Origin: Nocardioides sambongensis | GTDB lineage: Bacteria; Actinomycetota; Actinomycetes; Propionibacteriales; Nocardioidaceae | Reading direction: 5' to 3' | Assembly (NCBI RefSeq): GCF_006494815.1 | Contig: NZ_CP041091.1 | Coordinates: 1,949,001-2,013,000 of the forward strand | DNA length: 64,000 nt | Shown: positions 20,865-31,377 of the stretch, piece after piece | Layout: the number at the start of each line of letters is the position of its first letter | Numbering within the stretch: the first letter of the stretch is position 1 | Translations under genes and position numbers: made by a program | The notes under the pieces: generated by a model | Database searches by the model: none | What the model saw: the letters and a program-made list of their open reading frames with translations, nothing else | Told to the model about the DNA's origin: nothing

Positions 20865-22370
20865 TCACATCGCGCCGTCGTCGAGGTAGCGCTGGTGCCA
20901 GCCGAGCGCCTCGGAGAGCAGGTGCGGAGTGTGCCGAGCCTGCGGCCGCGCGGCGCGGGCACGCTCCACGTAGTCCCGCAGCCGGTCGCGGAAGTCCGGG
21001 TGGGCGCAGTGATCGATCACCCGGCTCGCTCGGTCGCTGGGCGAGAGTCCGCGCAGGTCGGCGAGTCCCTGCTCGGTGACCAGCACCTGGACGTCGTGCT
21101 CGGTGTGGTCGACGTGGCTGACCATCGGCACGATCGAGGAGATCGCGCCGCCCTTGGCGGTCGAGGGCGAGACGAAGAAGTTCAGGTACGCGTTGCGGGC
21201 GAAGTCACCGCTCCCGCCGATGCCGTTCATCATCGCGCTGCCCATCACATGGGTGGAGTTGACGTTGCCGTAGATGTCGGCCTCGAGCATCCCGTTGATC
21301 GCGATCACGCCGAGGCGGCGCACCAGCTCCGGGTGGTTCGAGATCTCCTGGCTGCGCAGCAGGATCCGCCCCTTGTAGGAGCCGACGTTGTCGAGGAAGC
21401 GCTGCTGGCCGGCGGGCGAGAGGCCGAACGAGGTCGCCGAGACCGCCGTCAGGCGGCCCGCGTCCAGCAGGTCGAGCAGACCGTCCTGGATCACCTCGGT
21501 GAAGGCGCTGAGGTGCTCGAACTCGGCGTCCATCAGGCCCGCCATCACCGCGTTGGCCACGTTGCCGACGCCCGACTGCAGCGGCAGCAGCTCCGGCGGC
21601 AGCCGGCCGGCCCCGACCTCGTGCCGGAGGAAGTCCACCAGCTGCTCGGCCATCGCCCGCGAGGCCGCGTCGGGAGGGGTCAGCGGCGTGTTCCGGTCCG
21701 GCGCATCGGTCTCCACCACCGCGACCACCTTGGCCGGGTCGACCCGGAGGTACGGGTCGCCGATGCGCTGCAACGGCTCGGTCAGCTGGATCGGGATCCG
21801 GTGCGGCGGGCGCGCGGTCCCGTAGTAGACGTCGTGGAAGCCCTCGAGGTCGCGCGGGAGCCAGTGGTTGACCTCGAGCACCACCCGGTCGGCGAGCTCG
21901 AGCCAGGTCTTGTTGTTGCCCAGGGACGTGCCCGGGACCAGCAGACCGTTGGGCAGGATCGCGGCGACCTCGACCACGGCGACGTCCAGCGGACCGTAGA
22001 AGCCGAACCACGCCTGCTGTGCGGCGTGGGAGAGGTGGACGTCGACGTAGTCGACGGTGCCGTCGTTGATCAGGCGACGCAGGTCCGGGTCCGAGCTGTA
22101 GGGCAGGCGCCGGGCCACGCCGTCGGCCCGGGCCAGCTCTCCGTCGACCTCCGGACCGGTCGACGCCCCGGACCACAGACCGATCCGGAACTCCTCGCCC
22201 CGCCCGTGCGCCTGGGTGATCCGGCGGGCCAGCGCGGCGGGCACCGCCTTCGGGAACCCCGCACCGGTGAAGCCGCTGATCCCGACCACGTCACCAGGAC
22301 GGATCAGGGCGGCGGCCTCCTCGGCGCTCGTCCGTCGCGGGCCGAGCACGGGGCAGGTCACCCGCTCCAT
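20865..22370 (-). CDS. acetyl-CoA hydrolase/transferase, succinyl-CoA:acetate CoA-transferase type
   Basis: 501 residues. The family moves CoA between acyl groups through a glutamyl-CoA thioester. SGVGNVANAVMAGL is the glycine-rich CoA loop, and TEVIQDGLLDLLDAG carries the catalytic glutamate. GRILLRSQEISNHPELVRR and NSTHVMGSAMMNGIGGSGDF are blocks of the Cat1/AarC branch, which uses succinyl-CoA and acetate. That preference is inferred. I chose the ATG at 22370 because GGAGGG sits five bases before it; a GTG eight codons earlier is possible. It follows proS by 32 bases on the same strand, an insertion into an otherwise conserved block. It could supply acetyl-CoA to the ethylmalonyl-CoA genes further on. 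Confidence 0.9.
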   Translation of the reverse strand: MERVTCPVLGPRRTSAEEAAALIRPGDVVGISGFTGAGFPKAVPAALARRITQAHGRGEEFRIGLWSGASTGPEVDGELARADGVARRLPYSSDPDLRRLINDGTVDYVDVHLSHAAQQAWFGFYGPLDVAVVEVAAILPNGLLVPGTSLGNNKTWLELADRVVLEVNHWLPRDLEGFHDVYYGTARPPHRIPIQLTEPLQRIGDPYLRVDPAKVVAVVETDAPDRNTPLTPPDAASRAMAEQLVDFLRHEVGAGRLPPELLPLQSGVGNVANAVMAGLMDAEFEHLSAFTEVIQDGLLDLLDAGRLTAVSATSFGLSPAGQQRFLDNVGSYKGRILLRSQEISNHPELVRRLGVIAINGMLEADIYGNVNSTHVMGSAMMNGIGGSGDFARNAYLNFFVSPSTAKGGAISSIVPMVSHVDHTEHDVQVLVTEQGLADLRGLSPSDRASRVIDHCAHPDFRDRLRDYVERARAARPQARHTPHLLSEALGWHQRYLDDGAM

Positions 22371-22402
22371 GTCGCCCTCCGCCCGGCCGCCCACCGACAG
22401 TC

Positions 22403-24190
22403 TCAGCCGCGGACCAGCTCGGTCAGGTGCTGTGCCGCGTCACCCACCGCGACATCCGTCCGGTCGCCGGTACGCCGGTCCTTGACCTCGACCTGTCCGT
22501 CGGCCAGACCGCGGCCCACGGTGACGATGGTGGGCACGCCGATCAGCTCGGCGTCCTTGAACTTCACCCCGGGGCTGACCTTCGGCCGGTCGTCGTAGAG
22601 GACCTCGATCCCGGCGCCGGCGAGCTCCGCGACCAACTGCTCCGCCGCCTCGAAGACGGCCGGGTCCTTGCCGGTGGCGACCACGTGCACGTCGTACGGC
22701 GCCACGTTGCGCGGCCAGCACAGGCCGATCTCGTCCAGGGTGTCCTCGGCAATGGCGGCCACCGCCCGGGTCACGCCGATGCCGTAGGAGCCCATGGTGA
22801 CGGTGACCAGCTTGCCGTTCTCGTCGAGCACCTTCAGGTCCAGCGCGTCGGCGTACTTGCGACCGAGCTGGAAGACGTGGCCCATCTCGATGCCGCGGGC
22901 GGACTCGAGGGTGCCCGCGCGGCCCTCGGTCGCGCAGCGCGGGCAGGCGTCGCCGTCGCGCACCTCCGCCGCCTCGATGGTGCCGTCGGGGGTGAAGTCG
23001 CGACCGGCCACCAGGTCGAGGACGTGGCTGCCCTCGACGTTGGCGCCGGTCACCCAGGCGGTCCCGGTGACGACCCTGGGGTCGACCAGGTAGCGGATGC
23101 CGCTGGCGGACTCCTCCCCCAGCACCTCGGGGCCGATGTAGCCCTTGACCAGCGCCGGGTGCTTGCGCAGCTCGGCGTCGTCCATCGGCTCCACGGCGAT
23201 CGGCTCGAGCTGACCCTCCAGGCGCTTGACGTCGACCTCGCGGTCGCCGGGCAGGCCGATGGCCAGCGGCTCGCGCGTGCCGTCCGGGTGCGCCAGCACC
23301 ACCATCACGTTCTTCAGCGTGTCCGCGGCGGTCCACGCCCGGTCCGGGCGCGGGTACTGCTCGTTGAGGTGGTCCACCAGCGTGGCGATCGTCGGCGTCG
23401 CCGGGGTCTGCTCGGCGTGCGCCGCCGGCAGGGCGTCGTACGACGTCGCGGCCGGCGCGGGGACGGCGACCGCCTCCACGTTGGCGCCGTAGTCGCAGGT
23501 GGTGCAGCGGACGTAGGTGTCCTCGCCGACGGCGGCCTTGGCGAGGAACTCCTCCGAGGCGGAGCCGCCCATCGCACCCGAGGTCGCCTGCACCACGACG
23601 TACTCGAAACCGAGCCGGTCGAAGATCTTGACGTAGGCGGCCCGGTGGGCCGCATAGCTGGCCTCGAGCCCGGCGTCGTCGACGTCGAAGGAGTAGGAGT
23701 CCTTCATCACGAACTCGCGTCCGCGGAGCAGGCCGGCGCGGGGACGCGCCTCGTCGCGGTACTTGTTCTGGATCTGGTAGATGGCGAGCGGCAGGTCCTT
23801 GTAGGAGCCGTAGAGGTCTTTGACCAGGAGGGTGAACATCTCCTCGTGGGTCGGGCCGAGCAGGTAGTCGGCCTCCTTGCGGTCCTTGAGCCGGAAGATG
23901 CCGTCGCCGTACTCCGTCCAGCGGCCCGACGCCTCGTAGGGCTCGCGCGGCAGCAGGGCCGGGAAGGTCACCTCCTGCGCACCGATCCCGGCCATCTCCT
24001 CGCGGATGATCGCCTCGATCCGGCGCAGCACCTTCAGCCCCAACGGCAGCCAGGAGTAGATGCCGGGGGCGGCCCGGCGGATGTAGCCGGCCCGTACCAG
24101 CAGCTTGTGGCTGGGCACCTCGGCGTCGGCCGGGTCCTCCCGCAGGGTGCGAACGAACAGGGACGACATGCGGGCCACGCGCTCACTCAT
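22403..24190 (-). CDS. proS: prolyl-tRNA synthetase, bacterial type with editing insert
   Basis: 595-residue class II aminoacyl-tRNA synthetase. Motif 1 and 2 regions include [17 protein letters not shown] and [39 protein letters not shown] is the proline-specific motif 2 block, and [14 protein letters not shown] is motif 3. The YbaK-like editing domain lies between about residues 230 and 400 ([12 protein letters not shown] and the following region), as expected for the bacterial form. TAACCT lies seven bases before the ATG, so it is probably leaderless. The next gene downstream is a CoA-transferase rather than the usual neighbour. Confidence 0.97.
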   Translation of the reverse strand: MSERVARMSSLFVRTLREDPADAEVPSHKLLVRAGYIRRAAPGIYSWLPLGLKVLRRIEAIIREEMAGIGAQEVTFPALLPREPYEASGRWTEYGDGIFRLKDRKEADYLLGPTHEEMFTLLVKDLYGSYKDLPLAIYQIQNKYRDEARPRAGLLRGREFVMKDSYSFDVDDAGLEASYAAHRAAYVKIFDRLGFEYVVVQATSGAMGGSASEEFLAKAAVGEDTYVRCTTCDYGANVEAVAVPAPAATSYDALPAAHAEQTPATPTIATLVDHLNEQYPRPDRAWTAADTLKNVMVVLAHPDGTREPLAIGLPGDREVDVKRLEGQLEPIAVEPMDDAELRKHPALVKGYIGPEVLGEESASGIRYLVDPRVVTGTAWVTGANVEGSHVLDLVAGRDFTPDGTIEAAEVRDGDACPRCATEGRAGTLESARGIEMGHVFQLGRKYADALDLKVLDENGKLVTVTMGSYGIGVTRAVAAIAEDTLDEIGLCWPRNVAPYDVHVVATGKDPAVFEAAEQLVAELAGAGIEVLYDDRPKVSPGVKFKDAELIGVPTIVTVGRGLADGQVEVKDRRTGDRTDVAVGDAAQHLTELVRG

Positions 24191-24197
24191 GACCGCA

Positions 24198-24203
24198 AGG
24201 TTA
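24198..24203 (-). promoter_or_regulatory. -10 box of leaderless proS promoter
   Basis: TAACCT on the minus strand, seven bases before the proS ATG, with no ribosome site between. Confidence 0.5.
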
Positions 24204-24220
24204 GGGCGTCGGGCGCCGCC

Positions 24221-25066
24221 TCAGAACATCACGGTGGCGAACCGGTCGGTCTCCACGAAGCCGACACGTTCGTAGACCGCCCGGGCGCTGTGGTTCCAGT
24301 CGTTGACGTAGAGGCTGACCACGGGAGCGACCTGGGCGCGCACGTAGCCGACGACGGCCGCCATGCCGGCCGCCGCCAACCCCTGCCCACGCCGATCGGG
24401 CGGCACCCACACGCCCTGGATCTGCGCCGCCGACGTGGTGGCGCAGGCCACCTCGGCCTTGAACACCACCTCGCCGCGCTCGAAGCGGGCGAACGACATC
24501 CCCCGGCCGATCAGCTGCGCGACCCGGGTCCGATAGAGGTCGCCGGCGCCGCCGGCCTCCGGGGAGATCCCGACCTCCTCGGTGTACATCGCGACGCAGG
24601 CGGGGTAGAGCACGTCGAGATCGGCGCGCACCGAGAGCCGGACCTCGGGGTCGGGCTCCACCTCGGGGTCCCGGGCGATCTCCAGGTGTCGCTGGTCCCA
24701 CCGCAGCTCCCGCGGGGAGCCCCAGGCCGGCCCGACCCGCTCCCACAGCGGGCGCACCGCCTCCTGCGGCCCCACGATCGTCGACACGGTACGACGCCGG
24801 GTCAGCGCACGATCGGCGAAGGCCACCGCCGACTCGGGGTCGGCGCACACCGGCACCAGGTTGGCCGCGACGTGACAGGCCGCGACCAGCTCGCCGCCGT
24901 CGAACCGCCCCCACATCTCCCCGCCCAGCCAGCGCGGCTCGAGGTTGGTGGTGCGGGCGCGGTGCAGGGCGAAGACGTTGACCACCGGCTCACGCTCGGC
25001 GAGCTCGACGAAGGCCCCCAGATCCGCACTGCTGAGGGCGCGGATGCCGCGGCGGGTGGACAGCAC
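24221..25066 (-). CDS. DUF4081-GNAT acetyltransferase
   Basis: 281 residues in two parts. The first 130 residues match the DUF4081 region that precedes GNAT in an actinobacterial family found beside proS (VNVFALHRARTTNLEPRWLGGEMWG). The second is a GNAT domain with IQGVWVPPDRRGQGLAAAGMAAVVGYV, the R/Q-x-x-G-x-A acetyl-CoA loop, and VSLYVNDWNHSARAVYERVGF, the classic C-terminal block. The acceptor is unknown. Its GTG start lies six bases from TAGGCT (leaderless). It is conserved between ispG and proS; here mmuM lies on its far side. Confidence 0.88.
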   Translation of the reverse strand: MLSTRRGIRALSSADLGAFVELAEREPVVNVFALHRARTTNLEPRWLGGEMWGRFDGGELVAACHVAANLVPVCADPESAVAFADRALTRRRTVSTIVGPQEAVRPLWERVGPAWGSPRELRWDQRHLEIARDPEVEPDPEVRLSVRADLDVLYPACVAMYTEEVGISPEAGGAGDLYRTRVAQLIGRGMSFARFERGEVVFKAEVACATTSAAQIQGVWVPPDRRGQGLAAAGMAAVVGYVRAQVAPVVSLYVNDWNHSARAVYERVGFVETDRFATVMF

Positions 25067-25072
25067 GGGCTG

Positions 25073-25078
25073 AGCCTA
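25073..25078 (-). promoter_or_regulatory. -10 box of leaderless GNAT promoter
   Basis: TAGGCT on the minus strand, six bases before the GTG start of the DUF4081-GNAT gene. Confidence 0.5.
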
Positions 25079-25224
25079 CGAGGTGCCGGCGCTGGCGGGT
25101 GCCGCCGTACCGCCCGGCGGGCGTGCTGCCGCGCGATTTCATCGATTCAGATGATTCGACCGGGTCCGATCGTTGCTAGGACGGCAGCACGGGCCGGCCC
25201 ACGGCCCCGAGCGCAGGAGCGCGG

Positions 25225-26121
25225 ATGCCCACTCGTCACGTGACCGACGGCGGCCTGGAGACCGACCTCATCTACCTACGTGGCTTCGACCTCCCCGAGT
25301 TCGCCGCCTTCCCGCTGCTCGACACCGACGAGGGGCGCGCCGCCCTGCGCGACTACTTCCTGCCCTATGCCGAGATCGCCGTCCGGGCGCAGGCGCCCCT
25401 GTTGCTGGAGACCCCCACCTGGCGGGCCAACCCCGACCACGCGGCCCTGCTGGGCTACGGCCCGGACGACCTGGCCCGGGTGAACCGGCTGGCGGTCGAG
25501 TTCCTCCGTGGCATCGCGGAGGAACGGGCCGACGACCTCGTCGGCTGGGACGTGGGCGGCACGCTCGGTCCGCGCGGAGACGGCTACGCGAGCGACGGCC
25601 CGGTCGACGCCGATGCGGCCGCGGAGTATCACCGTCCACAGCTGGCGGCCCTGGCCGGGGCGGGCGCGGGTCGGGCCACCGTGCTCACCCTGACCGAGGT
25701 CGGCGAGGCGATCGGGGTCAGCCGGGCGGCGGCCGACGTCGGTCTCCCGGTCGGCATCGGCTTCACGGTGGAGACCGACGGGCGACTCCCCGACGGGACC
25801 AGCCTGGCCACAGCCGTGGCGGCGGTGGACGCCGAGGCGCCGCCGACGTACTTCCTGGTGAACTGCGCCCACCCCCAGCACGTGCTGCGCGGGTTGGACG
25901 AGGGACCCTGGCGGGACCGGATCGGCGGCCTGCGGGTCAACGCATCGACGATGAGCCACGCCGAGCTGGACGTCGCCGAGAGCCTGGACGCCGGCGACCC
26001 GGCTCAGCTGGCCGCGGACCAGGAGCCGCTGCTGACCGCCTTCCCCGCGATCGAGGTGCTCGGCGGCTGCTGCGGCACCGACGCACGACACGTCGCGGCG
26101 ATGTGGAGCGTCTCCGCCTGA
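25225..26121 (+). CDS. mmuM: homocysteine S-methyltransferase
   Basis: 298-residue cobalamin-independent enzyme that methylates homocysteine to methionine with S-methylmethionine or SAM as donor. The N-terminal DGGLETDL starts the barrel. The zinc-binding cysteines are visible: one in FLVNCAHPQHV and the pair in LGGCCGTDARHV. TVETDGRLPDGTSL and VNASTMSHAELD are other family blocks. AGGAG lies six bases before the ATG, and a TTGCTAGGAC stretch around 25174 may hold its -10. It is divergent from the GNAT gene and convergent to ispG, and is a lineage-specific insertion in the dxr-proS block. Confidence 0.9.
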   Translation: MPTRHVTDGGLETDLIYLRGFDLPEFAAFPLLDTDEGRAALRDYFLPYAEIAVRAQAPLLLETPTWRANPDHAALLGYGPDDLARVNRLAVEFLRGIAEERADDLVGWDVGGTLGPRGDGYASDGPVDADAAAEYHRPQLAALAGAGAGRATVLTLTEVGEAIGVSRAAADVGLPVGIGFTVETDGRLPDGTSLATAVAAVDAEAPPTYFLVNCAHPQHVLRGLDEGPWRDRIGGLRVNASTMSHAELDVAESLDAGDPAQLAADQEPLLTAFPAIEVLGGCCGTDARHVAAMWSVSA

Positions 26122-26169
26122 GCACTCACCCACAACCGGACCGGGGTCAGCCTGGATGCACCGGCGGGA

Positions 26170-27330
26170 TCAGCCGACGCTGACCTCGGCCGCGCCGCCC
26201 TCCACGGACTCCATCGACTCGGCGATCCGCATCGCCTCCTCGATCAGGGTCTCCACGATCTTCGACTCCGGCACCGTCTTGATGACCTCGCCCTTGACGA
26301 AGATCTGGCCCTTGCCGTTGCCCGAGGCGACGCCGAGGTCCGCCTCGCGGGCCTCGCCGGGCCCGTTCACGACGCAGCCCATGACGGCCACGCGCAGCGG
26401 GACCTCGAGGCCGTCGAGCCCGGCGGTCACCTCGTCGGCGAGCTTGTAGACGTCCACCTGGGCGCGCCCGCAGGAGGGGCACGAGACGATCTCGAGGCGG
26501 CGGGGCTTGAGGTTGAGGCTCTCCAGGATCTGGATGCCGACCTTGACCTCCTCGACCGGCGGTGCCGAGAGCGAGACCCGGATGGTGTCGCCGATGCCCT
26601 GGGACAGCAGCGCGCCGAACGCCGTGGCCGACTTGATCGTGCCCTGGAAGGCCGGACCGGCCTCGGTGACGCCGAGGTGCAGCGGCCAGTCGCCGGCCTC
26701 GGCGAGCAGCTCGTAGGCGCGGACCATGACCACCGGGTCGTTGTGCTTCACCGAGATCTTGAAGTCGCGGAAGCCGTGCTCCTCGAAGAGGCTCGCCTCC
26801 CAGATCGCCGACTCGACCAGCGCCTCCGGGGTGGCCTTGCCGTACTTCTCCAGCAGTCGCTTGTCGAGCGAGCCGGCGTTGACCCCGATCCGGATCGAGG
26901 TGCCGTGGTCGGAGGCCGCCTTGGCGATCTCCTTGACCTGGTCGTCGAACTTCTTGATGTTGCCCGGGTTGACCCGGACCGCCGCACAACCGGCCTCGAT
27001 CGCCGCGAAGACGTACTTCGGCTGGAAGTGGATGTCGGCGATGACCGGGATCTGCGCCTTCTGCGCGATCGCCGGCAGTGCCTCCGCGTCGTCGGCGCTC
27101 GGGCAGGCGACCCGGACGATGTCGCAACCGGAGGCGGTGAGCTCGGCGATCTGCTGGAGGGTGGCGTTGACGTCGGAGGTGAGCGTCGTGGTCATCGACT
27201 GCACCGAGATCGGGTGGTCGCTGCCCACTCCCACCTTGCCGACCTGGATCTGGCGGGTCTGACGACGGGGCGCCAGCACCGGCGCCGGCGCCGAGGGCAT
27301 CCCGAGACTGATCGGAGTGGTCGCGCTCAT
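26170..27330 (-). CDS. ispG: (E)-4-hydroxy-3-methylbut-2-enyl-diphosphate synthase
   Basis: 386-residue GcpE, the penultimate step of the non-mevalonate isoprenoid pathway. The TIM-barrel half has [16 protein letters not shown] and [16 protein letters not shown]. The C-terminal half carries the [4Fe-4S] cysteines in SCPSCGR and [11 protein letters not shown]. The ATG is seven bases from TACGCT, so it is probably leaderless even though it follows dxr and rip1 on the same strand. A hairpin lies between it and rip1. Confidence 0.97.
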   Translation of the reverse strand: MSATTPISLGMPSAPAPVLAPRRQTRQIQVGKVGVGSDHPISVQSMTTTLTSDVNATLQQIAELTASGCDIVRVACPSADDAEALPAIAQKAQIPVIADIHFQPKYVFAAIEAGCAAVRVNPGNIKKFDDQVKEIAKAASDHGTSIRIGVNAGSLDKRLLEKYGKATPEALVESAIWEASLFEEHGFRDFKISVKHNDPVVMVRAYELLAEAGDWPLHLGVTEAGPAFQGTIKSATAFGALLSQGIGDTIRVSLSAPPVEEVKVGIQILESLNLKPRRLEIVSCPSCGRAQVDVYKLADEVTAGLDGLEVPLRVAVMGCVVNGPGEAREADLGVASGNGKGQIFVKGEVIKTVPESKIVETLIEEAMRIAESMESVEGGAAEVSVG

Positions 27331-27337
27331 GGCTGCC

Positions 27338-27343
27338 AGCGTA
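27338..27343 (-). promoter_or_regulatory. -10 box of leaderless ispG promoter
   Basis: TACGCT on the minus strand, seven bases before the ispG ATG. Confidence 0.5.
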
Positions 27344-27393
27344 GTCGGGCGCGCGCCACGACCACGACTCGACGCCGAGCCCTCCCGGCGCCC

Positions 27394-27418
27394 CCGGTCA
27401 GCCGTCGAGGCTGACCGG
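27394..27418 (-). terminator. 10-bp hairpin over the rip1 stop codon
   Basis: CCGGTCAGCC (27394-27403) and GGCTGACCGG (27409-27418) pair perfectly around GTCGA. The stem includes the rip1 stop codon itself and lies about 50 bases upstream of the ispG -10 box. Confidence 0.6.
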
Positions 27419-28769
27419 CACCACGAGGTCGCCGACGATCAGGATCACGCCGAACACCATGATCACCATGCCGACCACGTAGGCCACCGGGAGCAGCTTG
27501 GCCGCGTCCACGTAGCCCGGGTCCGGCCGGCGCCGGAGCCGGGCGGTGCCGCGGCGAGCCCCCTCCCACAGTGCGCTGGCGATGTGACCGCCGTCCAGCG
27601 GCAGCAGCGGGATGAAGTTGAACATGCCGATGAAGAAGTTGAAGCCGGCGATCAGCAGCAGCAGCGAGACCACCTTCTCGGTGACCTGGATCTCCTGGTG
27701 CGACGCCGTCTCGCCGGCGATCCGGCCGCCGCCGACGATGCTCACCGGGCCCTCGGGGTCGCGCTCGTGCAGGCCGACGATGGCCTCCGCGACATCCCAG
27801 ACCTTCGCCGGGAGCGTGGCCAGCGAGTGCAGCACGTCGACGGTCATCGTGCCCATCTGGTCCAGCGTGTAGAGCGGGCCCCCGTGGTCGGTGGGCCTCG
27901 GGACGCACGCCGAGGAAGCCGACCGGTTGTGGCTCCTCGTCCTCCGCGGTCAGGAACCGCGGCGTCACGGTGGTGCGGGTCTGCAGCGTGACCTGCTCGC
28001 CATCCCGGTCCACCACCACGGTGGCCTTCCCGTCGCCGTTGTCACGGATCAGCCCCTGGAGCTGGCGCCAGTCGGTGACCGCGACGCCGTTGAACGAGAC
28101 GAACTCGTCGCCGACCTCGATGCCGGCCTCGGCGGCCGGTGCCGGAGCGGTCTCGAGCTCCTCGGCCGTGCACGCCCGACCGTCCTCCTCCGGCGGCACG
28201 ATGCAGCCCTGGACCTCGGCGACCGTGGTCTCGATGGTCTGGTCGCCGGGGTTGCCGTAGGTGGCGAAGACGCCGGTGAAGATGAAGAAGGCGATCAGGA
28301 TGTTCACCGTCGGCCCGCCGGCCATCACGATGACCTTCTTCCACCACGGCAGCTTGTAGAAGAGGCGGTCGTGGTCCTCCGGACGGACCAGCTCCCACTC
28401 GGCCGCGCGGGCGTCGGAGATGAGCTGGGTGAACATGCCGGTGTTGGACTTGCGCACCTTGACCGCGTGCTCGACCACCCTGCCGTCGGCGTCGCGGATC
28501 TCCTCGACCTCGTCGGCCAGCTCGTGCGCGCCCGGCGGGAGCATCCCGACGATCTTCACGTAACCGCCGAGCGGGATCGCCTTGACCCCGTACTCGGTCT
28601 CCCCCACCTGCTTGGACCACACGGTGGGCCCGAAGCCGATGAAGTACTGGGTGACTTTCGCACCGAACCTCTTCGCCGGGATCATGTGGCCCAGCTCGTG
28701 CAGGCCGATGGAGACCAGGATCGCGAGGACGAAGACGACCACGCCGAGGATGTAGAGCAGGACGGTCAT
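27398..28769 (-). CDS. RIP metalloprotease (site-2 protease, Rip1/RseP type), frameshifted
   Basis: Intramembrane zinc protease that cleaves anti-sigma factors and similar membrane proteins. The zinc motif LHELGHM is in the first span (residues about 20-28). Residues 160-250 form the PDZ region ([20 protein letters not shown]), and [15 protein letters not shown] is the second catalytic block in a C-terminal span. The frame is lost after RPEAHR and resumes just before [18 protein letters not shown]. The net change between 27880 and 27895 is one base too many or two too few. Restored length is about 456 residues. It lies 16 bases after dxr, in the conserved dxr-rip1-ispG order. Confidence 0.92.
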
Positions 28770-28785
28770 CGGGCTTCCTCGGTCT

Positions 28786-29883
28786 TCAACGCGTGTGGAT
28801 CAGGGTGGTCGCGGTCTCCCGAGCCCACCGGTCGGCAGCGAGCACACCTTCCAGGGTGAGCTCCTCCCCAGAGCGTACGTCGTGGGCCGTCACCACGTCC
28901 GCCACAACGGCGACGATCCCCGGGAAGTCGAGCGCACCGTCGCGGAAGGCCGCGACGCACACCTCGTTGGCCGCGTTGTAGACCGCCGGCGCGCTGCCGC
29001 CCCGCCTCCCCGCCTCCCGGGCCAGCGAGACGGCCGGGAACGCCTCGTCGTCGAGCGGGGTGAACTCCCAGGTCTCGGCCCGGGTCCAGTCCACCGACGG
29101 CGCGGCGTCGGGGACCCGGTCCGGCCAGGCCAGACCGAGCGCGATCGGGATCAGCATCGTCGGTGGGCTGGCCTGGACCAGCGTCGAGCCGTCGACGAAC
29201 TCCACCATCGAGTGGACCACGCTGGTCGGGTGCACCACGACCTCGATCCGGTCGTAGGGGATGCCGAAGAGCAGGTGCGCCTCGATCACCTCCAGCCCCT
29301 TGTTGACCAGCGTCGCGGAGTTGATGGTGATCACCGGCCCCATGTCCCAGGTCGGGTGGGCCATGGCCTGCTCGGGCGTGACCGCGGCGAGCTCCGCGCG
29401 GCTCCGGCCGCGGAACGGTCCGCCGCTCGCGGTGAGCACCAGGCGTCGTACCTCGTCCGGGGAGCCGCCGCGCAGGCACTGGGCCAGCGCGCTGTGCTCG
29501 GAGTCGACCGGCACGATCTGGCCGGGTGCCGCGCGCTCCAGCACCAGCGGACCTCCCATCACCAGCGACTCCTTGTTGGCCAGCGCCAACGTGTTGCCGG
29601 CGTCGAGGGCGGCCAGGGTGGGGCGCAGTCCGACGGCGCCGGTGATGCCGTTGAGCACGACGTCGCACCCGGACCCGGCGGCCTCGACGCTGGCGTCCTC
29701 GCCCAGCCCGTGGAAGGCGGGCGCGAACTCCTCGACCTGCGCGGCGAACAGGTCCGGGTTGCCGCCACCGGCGGTGAGCCCGACCACGCGGAAGCGGTCC
29801 GGGTTGCTCCGCACCAGGTCCAGGGCCTGGGTGCCGATCGAGCCGGTGGAGCCGAGGATGACGACGTCTCTCACGCCCGGCAT
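28786..29883 (-). CDS. dxr: 1-deoxy-D-xylulose-5-phosphate reductoisomerase
   Basis: 365-residue enzyme committing DXP to MEP in isoprenoid synthesis. [18 protein letters not shown] is the NADPH loop, NKESLVMGG and [13 protein letters not shown] hold metal and substrate residues, and [15 protein letters not shown] is the flexible active-site lid. [15 protein letters not shown] is the second substrate block. It is the first gene of dxr-rip1-ispG. The ATG at 29883 precedes a VRDVVI start that would also be possible. Confidence 0.96.
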   Translation of the reverse strand: MPGVRDVVILGSTGSIGTQALDLVRSNPDRFRVVGLTAGGGNPDLFAAQVEEFAPAFHGLGEDASVEAAGSGCDVVLNGITGAVGLRPTLAALDAGNTLALANKESLVMGGPLVLERAAPGQIVPVDSEHSALAQCLRGGSPDEVRRLVLTASGGPFRGRSRAELAAVTPEQAMAHPTWDMGPVITINSATLVNKGLEVIEAHLLFGIPYDRIEVVVHPTSVVHSMVEFVDGSTLVQASPPTMLIPIALGLAWPDRVPDAAPSVDWTRAETWEFTPLDDEAFPAVSLAREAGRRGGSAPAVYNAANEVCVAAFRDGALDFPGIVAVVADVVTAHDVRSGEELTLEGVLAADRWARETATTLIHTR

Positions 29884-29908
29884 CCTCGCAGCACCTGTGC
29901 CTCGGCGC

Positions 29909-30310
29909 TCAGTCGGCGCGGGCGGCGAGGAAGTCGGCGGCGAGCCGCTTGGGTGCCCGGAGCAGCCACGCCTCGACGATCAGCTCGTCCAGCTCGATGG
30001 GGTCGACACGATCGAGGCGGACCAGCACCGCGCTGTAGCCGTCGAGGTGCGGGATGGTGAGGAAGACGTCGGGATCGCTGGCGATCAGCGCCTGCTTGTC
30101 GGCCTCGTCGGCGACCCGCAGCCCGATCAGCTCCCCGTCCGGCACGTCCTGACCGAGCGACTCCAGATCGGCGACGTCCTTCTTGCCCAGCGGGCGCTCC
30201 CAGACGAATCCCCGGTCCTTGACGCGCCACATCGGCTGCCCCCAGGCCGGCCTCTCGGTGACCGCGGGGAGTGCGGCCGCGATGCGTCGTACGTCCTCCA
30301 GCGTCGGCAT
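29909..30310 (-). CDS. MmcQ/YjbR-family protein
   Basis: 133 residues with the CyaY-like fold family signature: [24 protein letters not shown] near the N-terminus and [21 protein letters not shown] in the middle, ending in the [15 protein letters not shown] helix. Members are predicted DNA-binding or small-molecule-binding proteins, with no established role. TAGTGT lies six bases before the ATG, so the message is probably leaderless. It sits 25 bases from dxr, same strand. Confidence 0.85.
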   Translation of the reverse strand: MPTLEDVRRIAAALPAVTERPAWGQPMWRVKDRGFVWERPLGKKDVADLESLGQDVPDGELIGLRVADEADKQALIASDPDVFLTIPHLDGYSAVLVRLDRVDPIELDELIVEAWLLRAPKRLAADFLAARAD

Positions 30311-30316
30311 GCTCCG

Positions 30317-30322
30317 ACACTA
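30317..30322 (-). promoter_or_regulatory. -10 box of leaderless YjbR-family promoter
   Basis: TAGTGT on the minus strand, six bases before the ATG at 30310. Confidence 0.45.
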
Positions 30323-30380
30323 GGGGCCGGCGCCGACACCGGGCCCGGGTAGACGGACGCTGGTGTCAGGCACACCGATG

Positions 30381-31367
30381 CTAGGCGTCGGGCAGCAGGC
30401 TGTCGGCGGCCGCGTAGGGATCGGACTCCCCGGCGACCACGGCACGCGCGAGCCGGTCGAGGCGCCCGTCGCTGCCCACCGCCTCCCAGCGTCGGCGCAG
30501 CGCACCGAGCGCGAGCGCCTCGATCTCGTCCCGGACCCGGCGGACGCGACGCCGCTCGAGCTCTCCGGTGGCGGTCAGCCAGTCCCGGTGCTCGGCCAGC
30601 GCGTCGACCACCGCGGCGACACCGTCGCCGCTGGCCGCGGTGGTCATCAACACCGGCGGTCGCCACGCCTGGTCGGGGCGCTCGGCCAGCGCCAGCATCG
30701 AGCGCAGGTCGCGGCGGACCTTGCTCGCTCCGTCCCGGTCGGCCTTGTTGACCACGTAGAGGTCGCCGATCTCCAAGATGCCGGCCTTGGCGGCCTGGAT
30801 GCCGTCGCCCATCCCGGGAGCGAGCAGGACCACGGTCGAGTCGGCGTGACCCGCGACCTCGACCTCGCTCTGCCCGACGCCCACCGTCTCCACCAGCACC
30901 ACGTCGAAGCCGGCGCCGTCGAGGACCCGCATCGCCTGGGGCGTGGCCCAGGAGAGCCCGCCGAGATGCCCGCGGGCGGCCATCGAGCGGATGAAGACGC
31001 CACTGTCGGTCGCGTGGTCCGACATCCGGATCCGGTCACCGAGCAGTGCGCCGCCGGAGAACGGGGAGGACGGGTCGACGGCGAGCACCGCGACCCGGTC
31101 CCCGCGGCGGCGCAGCTCGGCCACCAGGGCGTTGGTGGAGGTCGACTTGCCGACTCCCGGAGCACCGGTGAGCCCGATGATCCGGGCGTGCCCGACATGG
31201 GGCGCGAGCGTCCGCATCACCTCCGGCAGCAGCGGTGACTCGTCCTCGACGAGGCTCAGCAGGCGACCGACCGCCCGCGACCGACCGTCGCGCGCCGCCG
31301 CCACCAGATCGGGAACGGCCGCCGCGGTGAGTCCGCGGCGGCCGCCTCCGGTGGTGCTGGGGTCCAT
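30381..31367 (-). CDS. meaB: MeaB/ArgK GTPase, chaperone of B12-dependent acyl-CoA mutases
   Basis: 328-residue G3E-type GTPase. GLTGAPGVGKSTSTNALV is the Walker A loop, LAVDPSSPFSGGALLGDRIRM the signature switch region, and VVNKADRDGASKVR the NKxD motif. These proteins gate loading of adenosylcobalamin into methylmalonyl- or ethylmalonyl-CoA mutase and eject damaged cofactor. The mutase (47731-49766) and the adenosyltransferase (50442-51023) are both in this window. It begins ten bases after the thiolase stop, so the two form an operon. Confidence 0.93.
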   Translation of the reverse strand: MDPSTTGGGRRGLTAAAVPDLVAAARDGRSRAVGRLLSLVEDESPLLPEVMRTLAPHVGHARIIGLTGAPGVGKSTSTNALVAELRRRGDRVAVLAVDPSSPFSGGALLGDRIRMSDHATDSGVFIRSMAARGHLGGLSWATPQAMRVLDGAGFDVVLVETVGVGQSEVEVAGHADSTVVLLAPGMGDGIQAAKAGILEIGDLYVVNKADRDGASKVRRDLRSMLALAERPDQAWRPPVLMTTAASGDGVAAVVDALAEHRDWLTATGELERRRVRRVRDEIEALALGALRRRWEAVGSDGRLDRLARAVVAGESDPYAAADSLLPDA

Positions 31368-31377
31368 GCAGCTCGGC

